NCBI RefSeq assembly: GCF_030815405.1
Contig: NZ_JAUSWX010000001.1
Location: 372,001-436,000, forward strand
Direction: 5' to 3'
DNA: 64,000 nucleotides
Source of the DNA: Agromyces albus
GTDB taxonomy: Bacteria; Actinomycetota; Actinomycetes; Actinomycetales; Microbacteriaceae
The notes beneath the pieces were generated by a model. It did not search any database, was not told the origin of the DNA, and saw only the letters and a program-made list of their open reading frames with translations. Of this stretch, positions 1-8,368 are shown one piece after another. Made by a program: the position numbers and the translations under genes. Every line of letters begins with the position of its first letter. Position 1 is the first letter of the stretch.

Positions 1-143
1 GATTGGTGAAAGGTGTCTTGTCCGATCGCCTGGGCGGCGGGGGAGTTCGCGGCGTCGACGGCAGCGAGGCCGCCGAGCGAGAGCACGGCGCCGAGCGCCG
101 CGCCGGCCAAGACACGGATGCCTCGCGCGGTGCGTCTCAGCAT
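1..143 (-). pseudogene. Truncated start of a secreted GH43-like gene
   Basis: The minus-strand frame opens with ATG at 141-143 and encodes a signal peptide (basic start MLRRTARG, hydrophobic core, Ala-rich end), then AIGQDTF, and runs off the window edge. It closely parallels the GH43 protein at 3186-5369, which reads AIGEDTFTNP at the same place. Here the bases ACCTTTCACCAATC have one T more than the paralogue, so the frame would read TFHQ instead of TFTN. This suggests a frameshift within the last visible codons. The start overlaps the stop of an upstream relic exactly as in the intact gene pair. Only 47 codons are visible, so whether a functional gene continues to the left cannot be judged. 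Confidence 0.6.
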
Positions 144-325
144 GTGCAGTCTCCATACGTGGCGGTCGTGATGGCGCCGGACGTGGTCGCGGAGACCTCG
201 CCGGCGGGGAGGGTCTACAGGCGGCTCGAGAACGTCACCGACCGGGTCTCGCCGACCGCTCGCCGTACGCCGACGTGATCGTGACGTTTGCATTGTCGCT
301 CGAGCCGTTCCTCTGATCTGTCTGG
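137..325 (-). pseudogene. Relic of the RCVAGK-type C-terminal module
   Basis: On the minus strand this stretch encodes VTITSAYGER and, in another frame, TRSVTFSSRL, a TAG stop (215-217), then TLPAGEVSATTSG and TTATYGDC before a TGA. These pieces match in order the C-terminus of the GH43 protein at 5363-8254 (VTITSPYGER, ATFSSRL, TVPTGEVSATADG). An internal deletion of roughly 16 bases shifts the frame and an in-frame stop interrupts the rest, so it is not a functional gene. Its final TGA overlaps the ATG of the next gene within ACATGCTGA, mirroring TCATGCTGA at the 5363-5369 junction. Confidence 0.7.
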
Positions 326-354
326 GGTGTTCGGGTTCGGGCGGGTCCAGCAGC

Positions 355-392
355 CCTCGGGCGCATCCGTCGGACGACGGATGCGCCCGAGG
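355..392 (-). terminator. Strong hairpin after a GH43 gene
   Basis: An 18-bp perfect inverted repeat (355-372 with 375-392, two-base loop) sits three bases beyond the stop of the minus-strand GH43 gene ending at 396. It contains the GCATCC word common in Microbacteriaceae terminators. The downstream side is not T-rich, so termination efficiency is inferred from stem strength alone. Confidence 0.7.
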
Positions 393-395
393 GGT

Positions 396-3023
396 TCAGC
401 CGCAGGCTCGCGGCGGTATCGGCGCAGAGCCTTCGTAGCGCTGGCCGTCGGCGGCGGTGCCGGTCAGGGTCGCCGTGCCGCTCGTGATCGAGGCGAGCCT
501 CGTCGCGAACGACGTCGAGGCCGCAGCTCCAGCGGCGACGGCGACGGTCTTCGTGCCGAACGGGGTGCGGATCACGGCGTCGGCGGGCACGGTGTCGAGG
601 TTGCGAACGGTGACGACGACCTGCGCCTTGCCCGCGACGCAGCGCACCGCGGCCGAGGAGGCGAGTTCGAGGTCGGTCTCGACAACGGTGAACTGCCACG
701 AGTCGATATCGAAGAGGTCCCCGCTACCGTCACCAGTGAAGACGAAGAACACGTCGCTCGTTCCGGTCGCTCCGGTTACGGGGCAGGTGACGTCGATCCA
801 GTCTTGCGAATCGCCGGAACCACTGGGGACATCGCATGTCGCCACGAGCGTGCCAGCGCGACTGCCAAGCCTCACCTCGATATGCCCTGCCTGTGAAGGC
901 GCCACTCGAGCAGTGAAGGTGTCGGCTCCGGCGCCGAAGTCAGCGCCGTTGACCTTGATGTAGTCCCGGTTGTCCACGTCCGTGACGTGCAGACCGCCTC
1001 CGGTCGTCGGGGCGACTTCGACGCCCGATTCCCACGAGATCGTCTCTGCCTCTTGACGCTGGAACGGATCAAGGGCCTGCACCTGCGTTGTCCCCGCCGT
1101 TGTCATGTTCATCTCGGGGATCGAACCGTCTGCGTTGTACTCGAACTCTTCGATGGCCACCGATCGAGTGAATCCGCTGCCTCCGGGAAGGGCGCCGTTG
1201 TGGTACACCAAGTACGACTTGCCCTTGAAGTCCACGACACCGCCGTGGTTGGTGAACGACGCACCTTGACGGGGCATGACCGCTCCGCCGTACGTCCACG
1301 GGCCGGTCGGCGTCGGTGCGGTCGAGTAGGCGAGGAACTCACCGCAGCACTCGGCGGCGAACATGTTGTAGTAGGTACCGTTGCGCTTGTACACCCACGG
1401 GCCCTCCTCGTACAGGGTCGGCCGATTGACGTTGTTCGGCCGCGTTCCGTACCCTTCCGCAGTGAGTTCGATCTTCTGCGGCTCACCGTCGTACGAGATC
1501 ATGTCGGCGTTGAGCTCCAGGTGGTACAGATCAGGGTTTCCCCAGTAGAGGTGCGCCTGACCGTCGTCATCGATGAACACCGTCGGGTCGATCTGGGTAC
1601 GCGACACGAGAGGGTGGCCAAGCGCGTCGCGGAATGGACCCACCGGGCTGTCGGCGACGGCGACACCGATCGCCATCTGGCCGGTCGCCGTCTCCGTGGT
1701 CGGCACGTACCAGTAGAACTTTCCATCGCGTTCGATTGCCTGCCCCGCCCACGCGTCCGACTTCGCCCAGGCGAAGGTGGAGACGCTCAGTGCCGGGCCG
1801 TGGTGCGTCCAGTTGGCCATGTCAGTACTGGAGAAGACATGCCAGTCATTCATCACGAACCGCCCCACCGAATTGTCTTCGTCATGGCCGGTGTAGAGGT
1901 AGAAGGTGTCGCCGACGACGAGAGGAGCTGGATCTGCCGTGTAGATGGTCTGCACGACCGGGTTTCCCCATGAATCCGAATCCGCTGGAGGAGCCTTGAT
2001 TGTCACGTCGACGGTTTTCGTCGCCGTGACGCCGCGCACACTTGCCGTCGCAGTCAGGGTGCCTTTCACATCGGGCTCCCCGGCCTTCGGCACAATTGCG
2101 CTCGCCAGCCTGCCATCGTCACCGATGGTCAATTCAGGAAGGTTCGATGCCCAGGTAACGGTCCCGTTGTAGTCGGGAAGGGCGGGGTTGGTGGTCGCGA
2201 CAGTGACGGGAGTGATCGAATCGGCGATCGCTTGCGCTGCCGGGCCGAACTCATCGGCATGAGCGACCGCATCGGCGTCGGAGACGTCGCTGATTTCGCT
2301 CGCTGTGAGTGCCCGGTCGTAGACGCGGAATGCCGCGACCTCACCCTTGAAGAATGGGTCCGGCCACGGCGAGCGGCCGATCGCGTTCAATGACTGGTCT
2401 TCGATCGACGCCGGTGTCAGCGTGGTCGGCGTCGTCGTGATCAACTTGCCGTCGATGTAGAACGAAATGGTTCCGGCATCGCCGTCGATCACCGATGTCA
2501 GGTTGTACCAGCGGCCCGCGTCGAGGCCTGCCGTTGCACGGGCGTTGAACTCACCTCCGCCAGAAGTGACAGTGATGGCCGTACGCGGTTCGTCTCGGAC
2601 CGAACTGAAGTAGTAGGTCGTGTTGGCGTCATTGCCGATGTTCCAAAGGAAGTTGAAGTTCGACTTCATCGACGCATCGATCTGGACTTCCGTGGTGATT
2701 GAAGCTGACTCTTTGCCGGCCAGTATGTCGTCTGGCAGTTCCACCCAGTTGGCAGTGGGGCTGGACTTGTCTCCACCGATGAAGCTCAGCGAGTCGCCGT
2801 TCCAGAGATCGTCCGTGCCGTTGACGACTGTGGCGTCGCCGACCGCGCCGGGACCGGTCGCCGAATTCGCAACCGTCGTGCCGGCGCCCTGAGTGAAGAG
2901 ATACTGACCGATGAGCCCATCTGTCGGTGCCGAGGAGCTGGCCGTGGGCGCTGCTGCAGGCGCCTCGGCGCCTGAAGCAACGGAGGCCGAAATCGGCACG
3001 ATTCCCACACAGGCCGATTGCAA
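396..3023 (-). CDS. GH43 arabinofuranosidase/xylosidase-like enzyme with LamG and CBM6 (signal peptide out of frame)
   Basis: This is a predicted extracellular glycoside hydrolase of 875 codons. Domains in order are a LamG-like concanavalin fold (about 35-245), an atrophied bacterial Ig domain (255-340), a five-bladed GH43 catalytic domain (345-640), a CBM6-like domain (650-785) and the shared RCVAGK C-terminal module (790-875, ending ACG). Candidate GH43 acids are the Asp of TADPAP (base), the Asp of IDPTVF (pKa modulator) and the Glu of EEGPWV (acid). The CBM6 tail resembles arabinoxylan arabinofuranohydrolases, but substrate is inference. The open frame begins at a TTG without a full signal peptide. 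The proper start, a GTG at 3091-3093 behind GAAGGAG, lies in another frame, so secretion may be lost (see the displaced segment and finding). Confidence 0.8.
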   Translation of the reverse strand: MQSACVGIVPISASVASGAEAPAAAPTASSSAPTDGLIGQYLFTQGAGTTVANSATGPGAVGDATVVNGTDDLWNGDSLSFIGGDKSSPTANWVELPDDILAGKESASITTEVQIDASMKSNFNFLWNIGNDANTTYYFSSVRDEPRTAITVTSGGGEFNARATAGLDAGRWYNLTSVIDGDAGTISFYIDGKLITTTPTTLTPASIEDQSLNAIGRSPWPDPFFKGEVAAFRVYDRALTASEISDVSDADAVAHADEFGPAAQAIADSITPVTVATTNPALPDYNGTVTWASNLPELTIGDDGRLASAIVPKAGEPDVKGTLTATASVRGVTATKTVDVTIKAPPADSDSWGNPVVQTIYTADPAPLVVGDTFYLYTGHDEDNSVGRFVMNDWHVFSSTDMANWTHHGPALSVSTFAWAKSDAWAGQAIERDGKFYWYVPTTETATGQMAIGVAVADSPVGPFRDALGHPLVSRTQIDPTVFIDDDGQAHLYWGNPDLYHLELNADMISYDGEPQKIELTAEGYGTRPNNVNRPTLYEEGPWVYKRNGTYYNMFAAECCGEFLAYSTAPTPTGPWTYGGAVMPRQGASFTNHGGVVDFKGKSYLVYHNGALPGGSGFTRSVAIEEFEYNADGSIPEMNMTTAGTTQVQALDPFQRQEAETISWESGVEVAPTTGGGLHVTDVDNRDYIKVNGADFGAGADTFTARVAPSQAGHIEVRLGSRAGTLVATCDVPSGSGDSQDWIDVTCPVTGATGTSDVFFVFTGDGSGDLFDIDSWQFTVVETDLELASSAAVRCVAGKAQVVVTVRNLDTVPADAVIRTPFGTKTVAVAAGAAASTSFATRLASITSGTATLTGTAADGQRYEGSAPIPPRACG

Positions 3024-3093
3024 GGCCGCCGACTAACGCCATGGCTGCCTTTCGCGGTACGCGCAACGGCGAGCGTTCCATGGTTTGATTCAC
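3006..3093 (-). other. Displaced signal-peptide segment of the GH43 gene
   Basis: A GTG at 3091-3093 with a good ribosome-binding site encodes VNQTMERSPLRVPRKAAM followed by a hydrophobic ALVGGLAIGL, a classic signal-peptide start. The frame differs by one from the GH43 body, which continues with VGIVPISASVASGAEA, a plausible end of the same signal peptide. The break falls at a (TG)3 run on the coding strand (3006-3011). One more TG unit would join the two frames as LCVGIVPIS. It may be a true slippage mutation, a phase-variable site or a sequencing error. Confidence 0.7.
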
Positions 3094-3185
3094 GATTTCT
3101 CCTTCGTGGTTCAGTTGGGCCGCCGAGGCGGTGGGGGCGAGGGTGCACAGCGTGATGTAGTGGCGAAACGTGAGGGCACTGCCCG

Positions 3186-5369
3186 TCAGCAACCGAGGGC
3201 CGGATGCCCCGCCGTGACCGTCACCGAGCGGCTCGGGTCGGCGGGGTCGGTGCCCGTGACCGTCACCGATCCAGCGCCGATCGTCTTCGTGCGGGTCGAG
3301 AACGCAGCGCTGCTCGATGCACCGGCTTCGAGCGTGAACGTCTTCGAGCCGTAGGCGCCGGCCGCGGTCACGTCGAGGGCGATGGCGTCGGCGTTATGCA
3401 CCGCGGCAACCACAACAGCCTTGCCGGCGACGCAGCGCGCCACGGCCGTGGCCTCGAGCGTCGGTGCCGCGACCGGGTCGGGCGCGACCGAGGCGATGCG
3501 GTAGCGCTGGCAGTCGTTGTTCAGCACGCTGTACTGATGGACGCGGGTGCCATCGGCCGCAGCGCAGAACGAGAGGTCGAGCGCTTTCAGACTCGTGCCG
3601 TTGCGAAACTCGACGGTGCCGTCGTTGCGGACGAGCACCCGCCAGGTACTGCCCGCGATGCCGCACGGGCCCTGCGTGACCGCGACGCTGTCGGCCGTCG
3701 ACCCGCCGGCCACGGCGAGGCACTTCTCGGGTGCCGAGCCGAGGTGGAGTTCCGCCTCCCCATTCGCGGCCGCGGTGAAGCTGACGCTCTGGCAGGGCGC
3801 AGTGAGGTATTCGCGCTGCTGCAGGATGGCGCCGTCGGCGGCCCCGCAGTTCGGCACGTCGAACGCCTTGCCCGAGACGATCGAGGTGACCACGACCTGA
3901 CCGGCGGGGCGCAGCGCCCAGTCCTGCCCGGCCGAGGCGTTCGCCGTCGACTGCACGAGCGCGGTGCCGGTGCTCGCGTCGAGCACCTTGCCGCTCGTGC
4001 GGTTCGTCAGCTTCGACCAGCCGCCGGTGGTCGAGGCGACGGTCCACTGCTGGCATCCCGTAGTGAGGAAGGGGGTCTGCTGCACCGCCGCGCTCTCGGC
4101 CGTCGCACACTCGGCCGGCCCAAGCGACGCGCCGCTCACGGCGTTCACCAGACGCAGGTAGCCGTCACCGGTGGTGTCGAGCACGAAGCGAGCGCGAGAC
4201 GAGGAGCAGTTGCCCTGCGCAGCGGCAGCACCGGCTTCATCATTCGGCACCGTGGCGCAGAGCCCCGTACTACGGCTCACGAGGTTCCACCTGGCACCTT
4301 CGACCTGGGCGGTGATCGGCGCGTTCTCGCCGCTCGGCACCGGCACCTGCGTGCTGGTCGCCTGCGGGATGCCGAAGTCGGGCTCGCCGTCGGCGCCCCA
4401 GTTCACGATCTGCGCGCGGGCCGAGCGTTCGCGGCTGCATCCGCCGTTCGGCCGGTTGTTGGCGTGGTAGAGATTCCATGTCTCGGTGCCATCGGGCGAG
4501 GTGAAGAAGTCGTTGTGACCCGTGCCGTAGACGCCGTTGGCCTTCGAGAACACGGCGCCGTCGCTCTTCTGCCACGATGCCGACAGCACGGGGTCGCCAC
4601 CGAGGTACTCGAGGGTGCCGAGCTGGTAGTCCTCGGTGCCGCAGAAGCTCGCCGAGTAGACGATCCAGGTCCTTCCATCCTTCTGCAGCGGAATCGGGCC
4701 CTCGTTCACGGGCTGGCCGATGACCTCCCAGGCCTCGGTCGGCTGCGACAGGATATTGAGCGCCCCGGTCGCGGTCCACGGATTCGACATGCGGGCGATG
4801 TAGTTGCTCTGCAGCCCGTCGGGCGCGAACGCCGACCAGGTCACGAAGAGCTCGCCGTTCAGGTGCAGGTACGCGCCGTCGATGTTCCAGTCGTCGGTCG
4901 GAATCGGCCGGCCCTTGTAGGTGTACGGGCCCATCGGGTCATCCGCTGCGCTCTCGATCACCTGCAGGTGCTGCGTGCCGAAATCGCCCGAGACGCCCAT
5001 CGTGTACATCAGGTACCAGCGCCAGCCGTTCGGTCCTTCGATGCGCTCGAGCTCGGGAGCCCACATGTTGCCGTTGCGGCCGGGATTGGTGTCGGAGTAG
5101 ACCGTCACCGGCTTGGTCGTGCCGAGGCCCGCGAGTGTCGGCGCCTTGCGCATCACGACCTTGTTGTCCCACGTGGTGGCGACCACGTAGTAGTTGCCGT
5201 CGTGGAACTCGATCGTCGGATCGGCCGTGTCGGGCGCCAGGGGATTGGTGAAGGTGTCCTCCCCGATCGCCTCGGCGGCAGGGGCCTGCGCGTCGATGGC
5301 GGTGAGGCCGCCGAACGCGAGCGCGGCGATCAGCGCCGTGCGCAGCACGGCTCGAAACGGTCTCAGCAT
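3186..5369 (-). CDS. Secreted GH43 exo-arabinofuranosidase-like enzyme with two ricin-type domains
   Basis: The 727-residue protein starts with a signal peptide (MLRPFRAVLRTALIAALAFGG, cleavage near AEA). A GH43 domain (about 35-345) follows, with the Asp of TADPTI as base, the Asp of WNIDGAYL and the Glu of VNEGPIP as acid, and the MWAPEL segment common in exo-1,5-alpha-L-arabinofuranosidase relatives. Two ricin-B/CBM13-like units follow (about 350-490 and 495-630, with Cys and Q-x-W motifs such as CQQWTV). The RCVAGK module ends it (640-727). GGAGG lies 7 bases before the ATG, and the start overlaps the upstream GH43 stop by 7 bases, so the two are translationally coupled. The ricin units probably bind released or polymeric sugar. 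Confidence 0.86.
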   Translation of the reverse strand: MLRPFRAVLRTALIAALAFGGLTAIDAQAPAAEAIGEDTFTNPLAPDTADPTIEFHDGNYYVVATTWDNKVVMRKAPTLAGLGTTKPVTVYSDTNPGRNGNMWAPELERIEGPNGWRWYLMYTMGVSGDFGTQHLQVIESAADDPMGPYTYKGRPIPTDDWNIDGAYLHLNGELFVTWSAFAPDGLQSNYIARMSNPWTATGALNILSQPTEAWEVIGQPVNEGPIPLQKDGRTWIVYSASFCGTEDYQLGTLEYLGGDPVLSASWQKSDGAVFSKANGVYGTGHNDFFTSPDGTETWNLYHANNRPNGGCSRERSARAQIVNWGADGEPDFGIPQATSTQVPVPSGENAPITAQVEGARWNLVSRSTGLCATVPNDEAGAAAAQGNCSSSRARFVLDTTGDGYLRLVNAVSGASLGPAECATAESAAVQQTPFLTTGCQQWTVASTTGGWSKLTNRTSGKVLDASTGTALVQSTANASAGQDWALRPAGQVVVTSIVSGKAFDVPNCGAADGAILQQREYLTAPCQSVSFTAAANGEAELHLGSAPEKCLAVAGGSTADSVAVTQGPCGIAGSTWRVLVRNDGTVEFRNGTSLKALDLSFCAAADGTRVHQYSVLNNDCQRYRIASVAPDPVAAPTLEATAVARCVAGKAVVVAAVHNADAIALDVTAAGAYGSKTFTLEAGASSSAAFSTRTKTIGAGSVTVTGTDPADPSRSVTVTAGHPALGC

Positions 5370-8254
5370 GAGCGGCCTCCGAATGCAGCGGTGGTGGTGG
5401 CGCCGTCGGCGGTGGCCGAGACCTCACCGGTGGGCACCGTCGTGAGACGGCTCGAGAACGTCGCCGACTGGCTCGCGCCCGCCGCGATGGTCACGACGCG
5501 CTCGCCGTAGGGCGAGGTGATCGTTACGCTCGACCCCTGGGCCGACTGGTTCGTCGCTTTGGCCACGATGACGACCTTGCCGGCCACGCACCGGGTCGAG
5601 GCCGCCACGTCGATGCCTGGCACGACGACGACGGTCGCTGTCACCGGCATCCGCGAATCGTCGTGCGCGACGCCGCGCACCGTGAACGTGCCGGGCGCTT
5701 GGTAGTCGGCGGGCGAGACACCCTCCCACGTGACCTCGACCTGCTCGGTCGTGCCGTCGACCGTCGTGAGCGACGCACGGGGAAGCACCGGTGCCTGACC
5801 GGGGCGCGTGGTGACCTCGATGGGGGCGACCTCGGCGACGGCGACCGCCGGGGCGTAGGCCTCGAGCACCGTCTGGTACTCGGCCCGGGTCACCGGGATC
5901 ACAGTGCCGTGGCGCGGCTTGCCGCCGTCGCTGTTCTGCGGCAGGTTCTCGCGCAGCGTGGCACCCAGCGGCTGCCACGACGAGCCATCGGCGATGTCGT
6001 TCGAGCCGAAGGGGATGTAGTAGTTCGGGCCGTCGTGATACGAGGGCTGGTCGATGAACAGGAACCAGTCGAGGCCGTTCACGTCACCCGGGTTCGCGGG
6101 GAAGATGCTCGGCCCCTCGCCGCTCGTGAAGGTCTTGCCCGGTTCGCCGTTCGGCAGCCCGGTGGCCACCTGCTCCTTGACGAGTGTCCACTCGTCGGCG
6201 GCGCCCGTGGTGCCGGGCAGCGAGCCGCTGATCGTCGCGAGCAGGTCGGTCGACGTCTCCTCGCGGATCGTCATGGATGCCTCGTCTTTGGTGAAGCGGT
6301 AGTAGGTGTCGTCGACCTTCGCGACCGTGGAGTCGATCAGGCCGCGGCCGGTTCCCCGCTTCACGTCCGACCAGATCTGCGGCTCCGAGAAGGTCACGAA
6401 GTCGTCGGTCGTGGCGTACATCATGCGGTTGTAGGTCACAGCCGTGCGCGATGCCGGGTTCGTGTCGGGGTAGAGGTTCGACGCCCAGAACACGACGTAG
6501 CGGCCGAGCTCGTCGTCCCAGTACGCCTCGGGCGCCCACGTGTTGCCCGCGTGCGGCGTCGAGACCTGCACGTGCCGCTGGTTCGACCAGTTCACGAGGT
6601 CGGTGGACTCCCAGACCTCGATGCCGAGCGAGCCCGAGATCTGCGCCGTCGTGAAGCCGCCGGCAAGCCCGGCGACCTTCAGGTCGGTGGCGAGCATGTA
6701 GAACTTGTCGCCCTCGTGCGAGCGGATGATGAACGGGTCGCGCAGCCCGCTCGTGCCCTGTGTCGACGTGAAGATGGGCTCGCCGTCGTTCAGGGTGTTC
6801 CAGCGCAACGCATCGTTGCCTTTGGATGCCGCGAGGCTGACGCGCTCGGCACCGGCCCCCTCGCCGGTGAAGAACGCCCAGACGTAGGCCTCGGGGTCGG
6901 CCGTCGTCGCCGGCGCCGCGGGCACCGTCAGGGTGAAGGTGCGCGAGGCAGTCGCGTCGCCGCTCGTCGCGGTCGCGGTGAGCACGATGTCGGATGCCGT
7001 GGCGGGACGCGTGATCGCGATGGTCGCGGTGCCCGCCTTGACGCCGTCGCGGAGCGTCGCGATGTCGGCGCCCGAGGTGACCGCCCACGAGATCGTCGAG
7101 CCGTTCGCGCCGGTCGTCGGAACCGCGAAGCTCGTGCGCACGTCGGCAGCGCCGGGAATGGCGATGGCCGCGACATCCGCATCGACCTTCGCCTGGTCGG
7201 AGAGTTGCGCCGGCACCGTCACGGTGTAGCTGCGGTTCGCCGTCGCGCTCCCGGCGGTGAAGCTGGCCGTCAACGTGACCACGGCGTCGGCCGACCCGCC
7301 CGCCGGGCGGGTCACCGTCGCCGTTCCGGCAGACACCGCGATCGCGGCTCCGTCAGACGACCACGAGACGGATGCACCGTGGCTCGTCGTCGGCAGGGCG
7401 AAGTCGGACGTGGCGGTCGCTGGCAGCGACACCGCCGAGGTGGCGCGTTCGATCGCCTGGCCGGCGAACACCTGCTGCACGGTGGTCGAGTCGAGCGCTT
7501 CGGCGTAGACGGCGAAGTCGTCGACGTCGCCGGCCCAGCCCGGGTCGTTGTAGGTCGAGCGGCCGAGGTACGACAGCAGGCTCGAGCCGAACGACGACAC
7601 GTCGCGCGCGATCGCGTGCCGGCCGATCTGCTGGCCGTTGACGTACACCGTGAGCTTCGCGTTCACCCCGTCGATGACGGTCGTGTAGAGCGCCATGCCC
7701 GACGGCGTGCGTACGCCAGTGGTCGCGGTGTTCGTCGCGCCGGGGCCGATCTCGGTGCCCCACGGGGCGCCCGCATTGACCGTGTTCGTCACGACCGACT
7801 TCACGTAGCCGCTCGGGTTCGTCGGGTTGAGCATCCAGTAGCCGCTCGAGTACGAGGCTCCCGACGCGACCGGCGCGCCGATGAACACGGCCCCGACGTT
7901 CGCCGGGCCCGAACGGTTGCTGAGCCAAGTCGAGATCGTGAGCTGCTTCTTGCCGACGAGGCCCGCGGTCGGGATCTCGAGGTAGGCGGCGCTCGCGCGC
8001 GCACCACCGGGAAGTGACAGGGCACCGGCGGCGACCGTTGCGCCGCTCTGCTTGATGACGCCGTCGTGCCCGTTGCCGGACGCGTCGCTGACGACACCGC
8101 CGTCGGCGGCGTCGAAGGTGTAGTGGATCAGCGGTGCGGGCGCCTCGACGGCGCCGGCGGCCTGCGGGGCGATGGCGCCTGCAACCGCGATGGCGGCGAC
8201 GGCCGCAACCGCTGCGGCCCCCGTTCGCAGTTTTCGCACGAGAATGTCGCGCAT
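5363..8254 (-). CDS. Large secreted GH43 enzyme with LamG, Ig-like and RCVAGK modules
   Basis: The start is the ATG at 8252-8254, preceded by AAAGGAG at good spacing; the frame stays open further upstream but without a ribosome-binding site. The 963-residue product has a signal peptide (MRDILVRKLRTG start, cleavage after AAGA), a LamG fold (about 40-240), two atrophied Ig domains (255-440), a GH43 domain (455-770), a Big_4-type Ig domain (810-880) and the RCVAGK module (875-963, ending GGRSC). Catalytic candidates are the Asp of LRDPFII, the Asp of LIDSTV and the Glu of GEGPSI. It is extracellular and probably removes arabinofuranosyl or xylosyl units. It leads the gene at 3186-5369 in one transcript. 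Confidence 0.86.
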   Translation of the reverse strand: MRDILVRKLRTGAAAVAAVAAIAVAGAIAPQAAGAVEAPAPLIHYTFDAADGGVVSDASGNGHDGVIKQSGATVAAGALSLPGGARASAAYLEIPTAGLVGKKQLTISTWLSNRSGPANVGAVFIGAPVASGASYSSGYWMLNPTNPSGYVKSVVTNTVNAGAPWGTEIGPGATNTATTGVRTPSGMALYTTVIDGVNAKLTVYVNGQQIGRHAIARDVSSFGSSLLSYLGRSTYNDPGWAGDVDDFAVYAEALDSTTVQQVFAGQAIERATSAVSLPATATSDFALPTTSHGASVSWSSDGAAIAVSAGTATVTRPAGGSADAVVTLTASFTAGSATANRSYTVTVPAQLSDQAKVDADVAAIAIPGAADVRTSFAVPTTGANGSTISWAVTSGADIATLRDGVKAGTATIAITRPATASDIVLTATATSGDATASRTFTLTVPAAPATTADPEAYVWAFFTGEGAGAERVSLAASKGNDALRWNTLNDGEPIFTSTQGTSGLRDPFIIRSHEGDKFYMLATDLKVAGLAGGFTTAQISGSLGIEVWESTDLVNWSNQRHVQVSTPHAGNTWAPEAYWDDELGRYVVFWASNLYPDTNPASRTAVTYNRMMYATTDDFVTFSEPQIWSDVKRGTGRGLIDSTVAKVDDTYYRFTKDEASMTIREETSTDLLATISGSLPGTTGAADEWTLVKEQVATGLPNGEPGKTFTSGEGPSIFPANPGDVNGLDWFLFIDQPSYHDGPNYYIPFGSNDIADGSSWQPLGATLRENLPQNSDGGKPRHGTVIPVTRAEYQTVLEAYAPAVAVAEVAPIEVTTRPGQAPVLPRASLTTVDGTTEQVEVTWEGVSPADYQAPGTFTVRGVAHDDSRMPVTATVVVVPGIDVAASTRCVAGKVVIVAKATNQSAQGSSVTITSPYGERVVTIAAGASQSATFSSRLTTVPTGEVSATADGATTTAAFGGRSC

Positions 8255-8270
8255 GTCACTCCTTTGTGAT

Positions 8271-8325
8271 GGTCGAAACCGTGAAGTCGGTTGAAACGTG
8301 GTGATCGAAACGTGGTGGTCGAATG
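8271..8325. repeat. Short GGTCGAAAC-type direct repeats before a GH43 start
   Basis: Four imperfect copies of GGTYGAAAC (8271-8280, 8289-8298, 8303-8312, 8317-8325) spaced 14-18 bases apart fill the leader between a terminator and a GH43 start codon. They could be a repeated regulator site or a decayed copy of the GTATCGAAACC part of the local REP family. The sequence does not settle which. Confidence 0.35.
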
Positions 8326-8331
8326 ACGAAT

Positions 8332-8362
8332 CGGATGCCTCGGCGCGCCGCCGAGGCATCCG
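8332..8362 (-). terminator. Hairpin between two GH43 genes
   Basis: A 14-bp perfect stem (8332-8345 with 8349-8362, three-base loop) follows the minus-strand GH43 gene ending at 8369. It would end that transcript or reduce read-through into the next GH43 gene, which starts at 8254. Confidence 0.7.
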
Positions 8363-8368
8363 ACTCGT

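Noticed and set aside
3204..5510. Very long plus-strand open frame opposite two GH43 genes
   Set aside because: It is Arg/Gly/His-rich, has no family signature and mirrors the high-GC third-position pattern of the real minus-strand genes; the same applies to 5663-8017 and 8378-11362.
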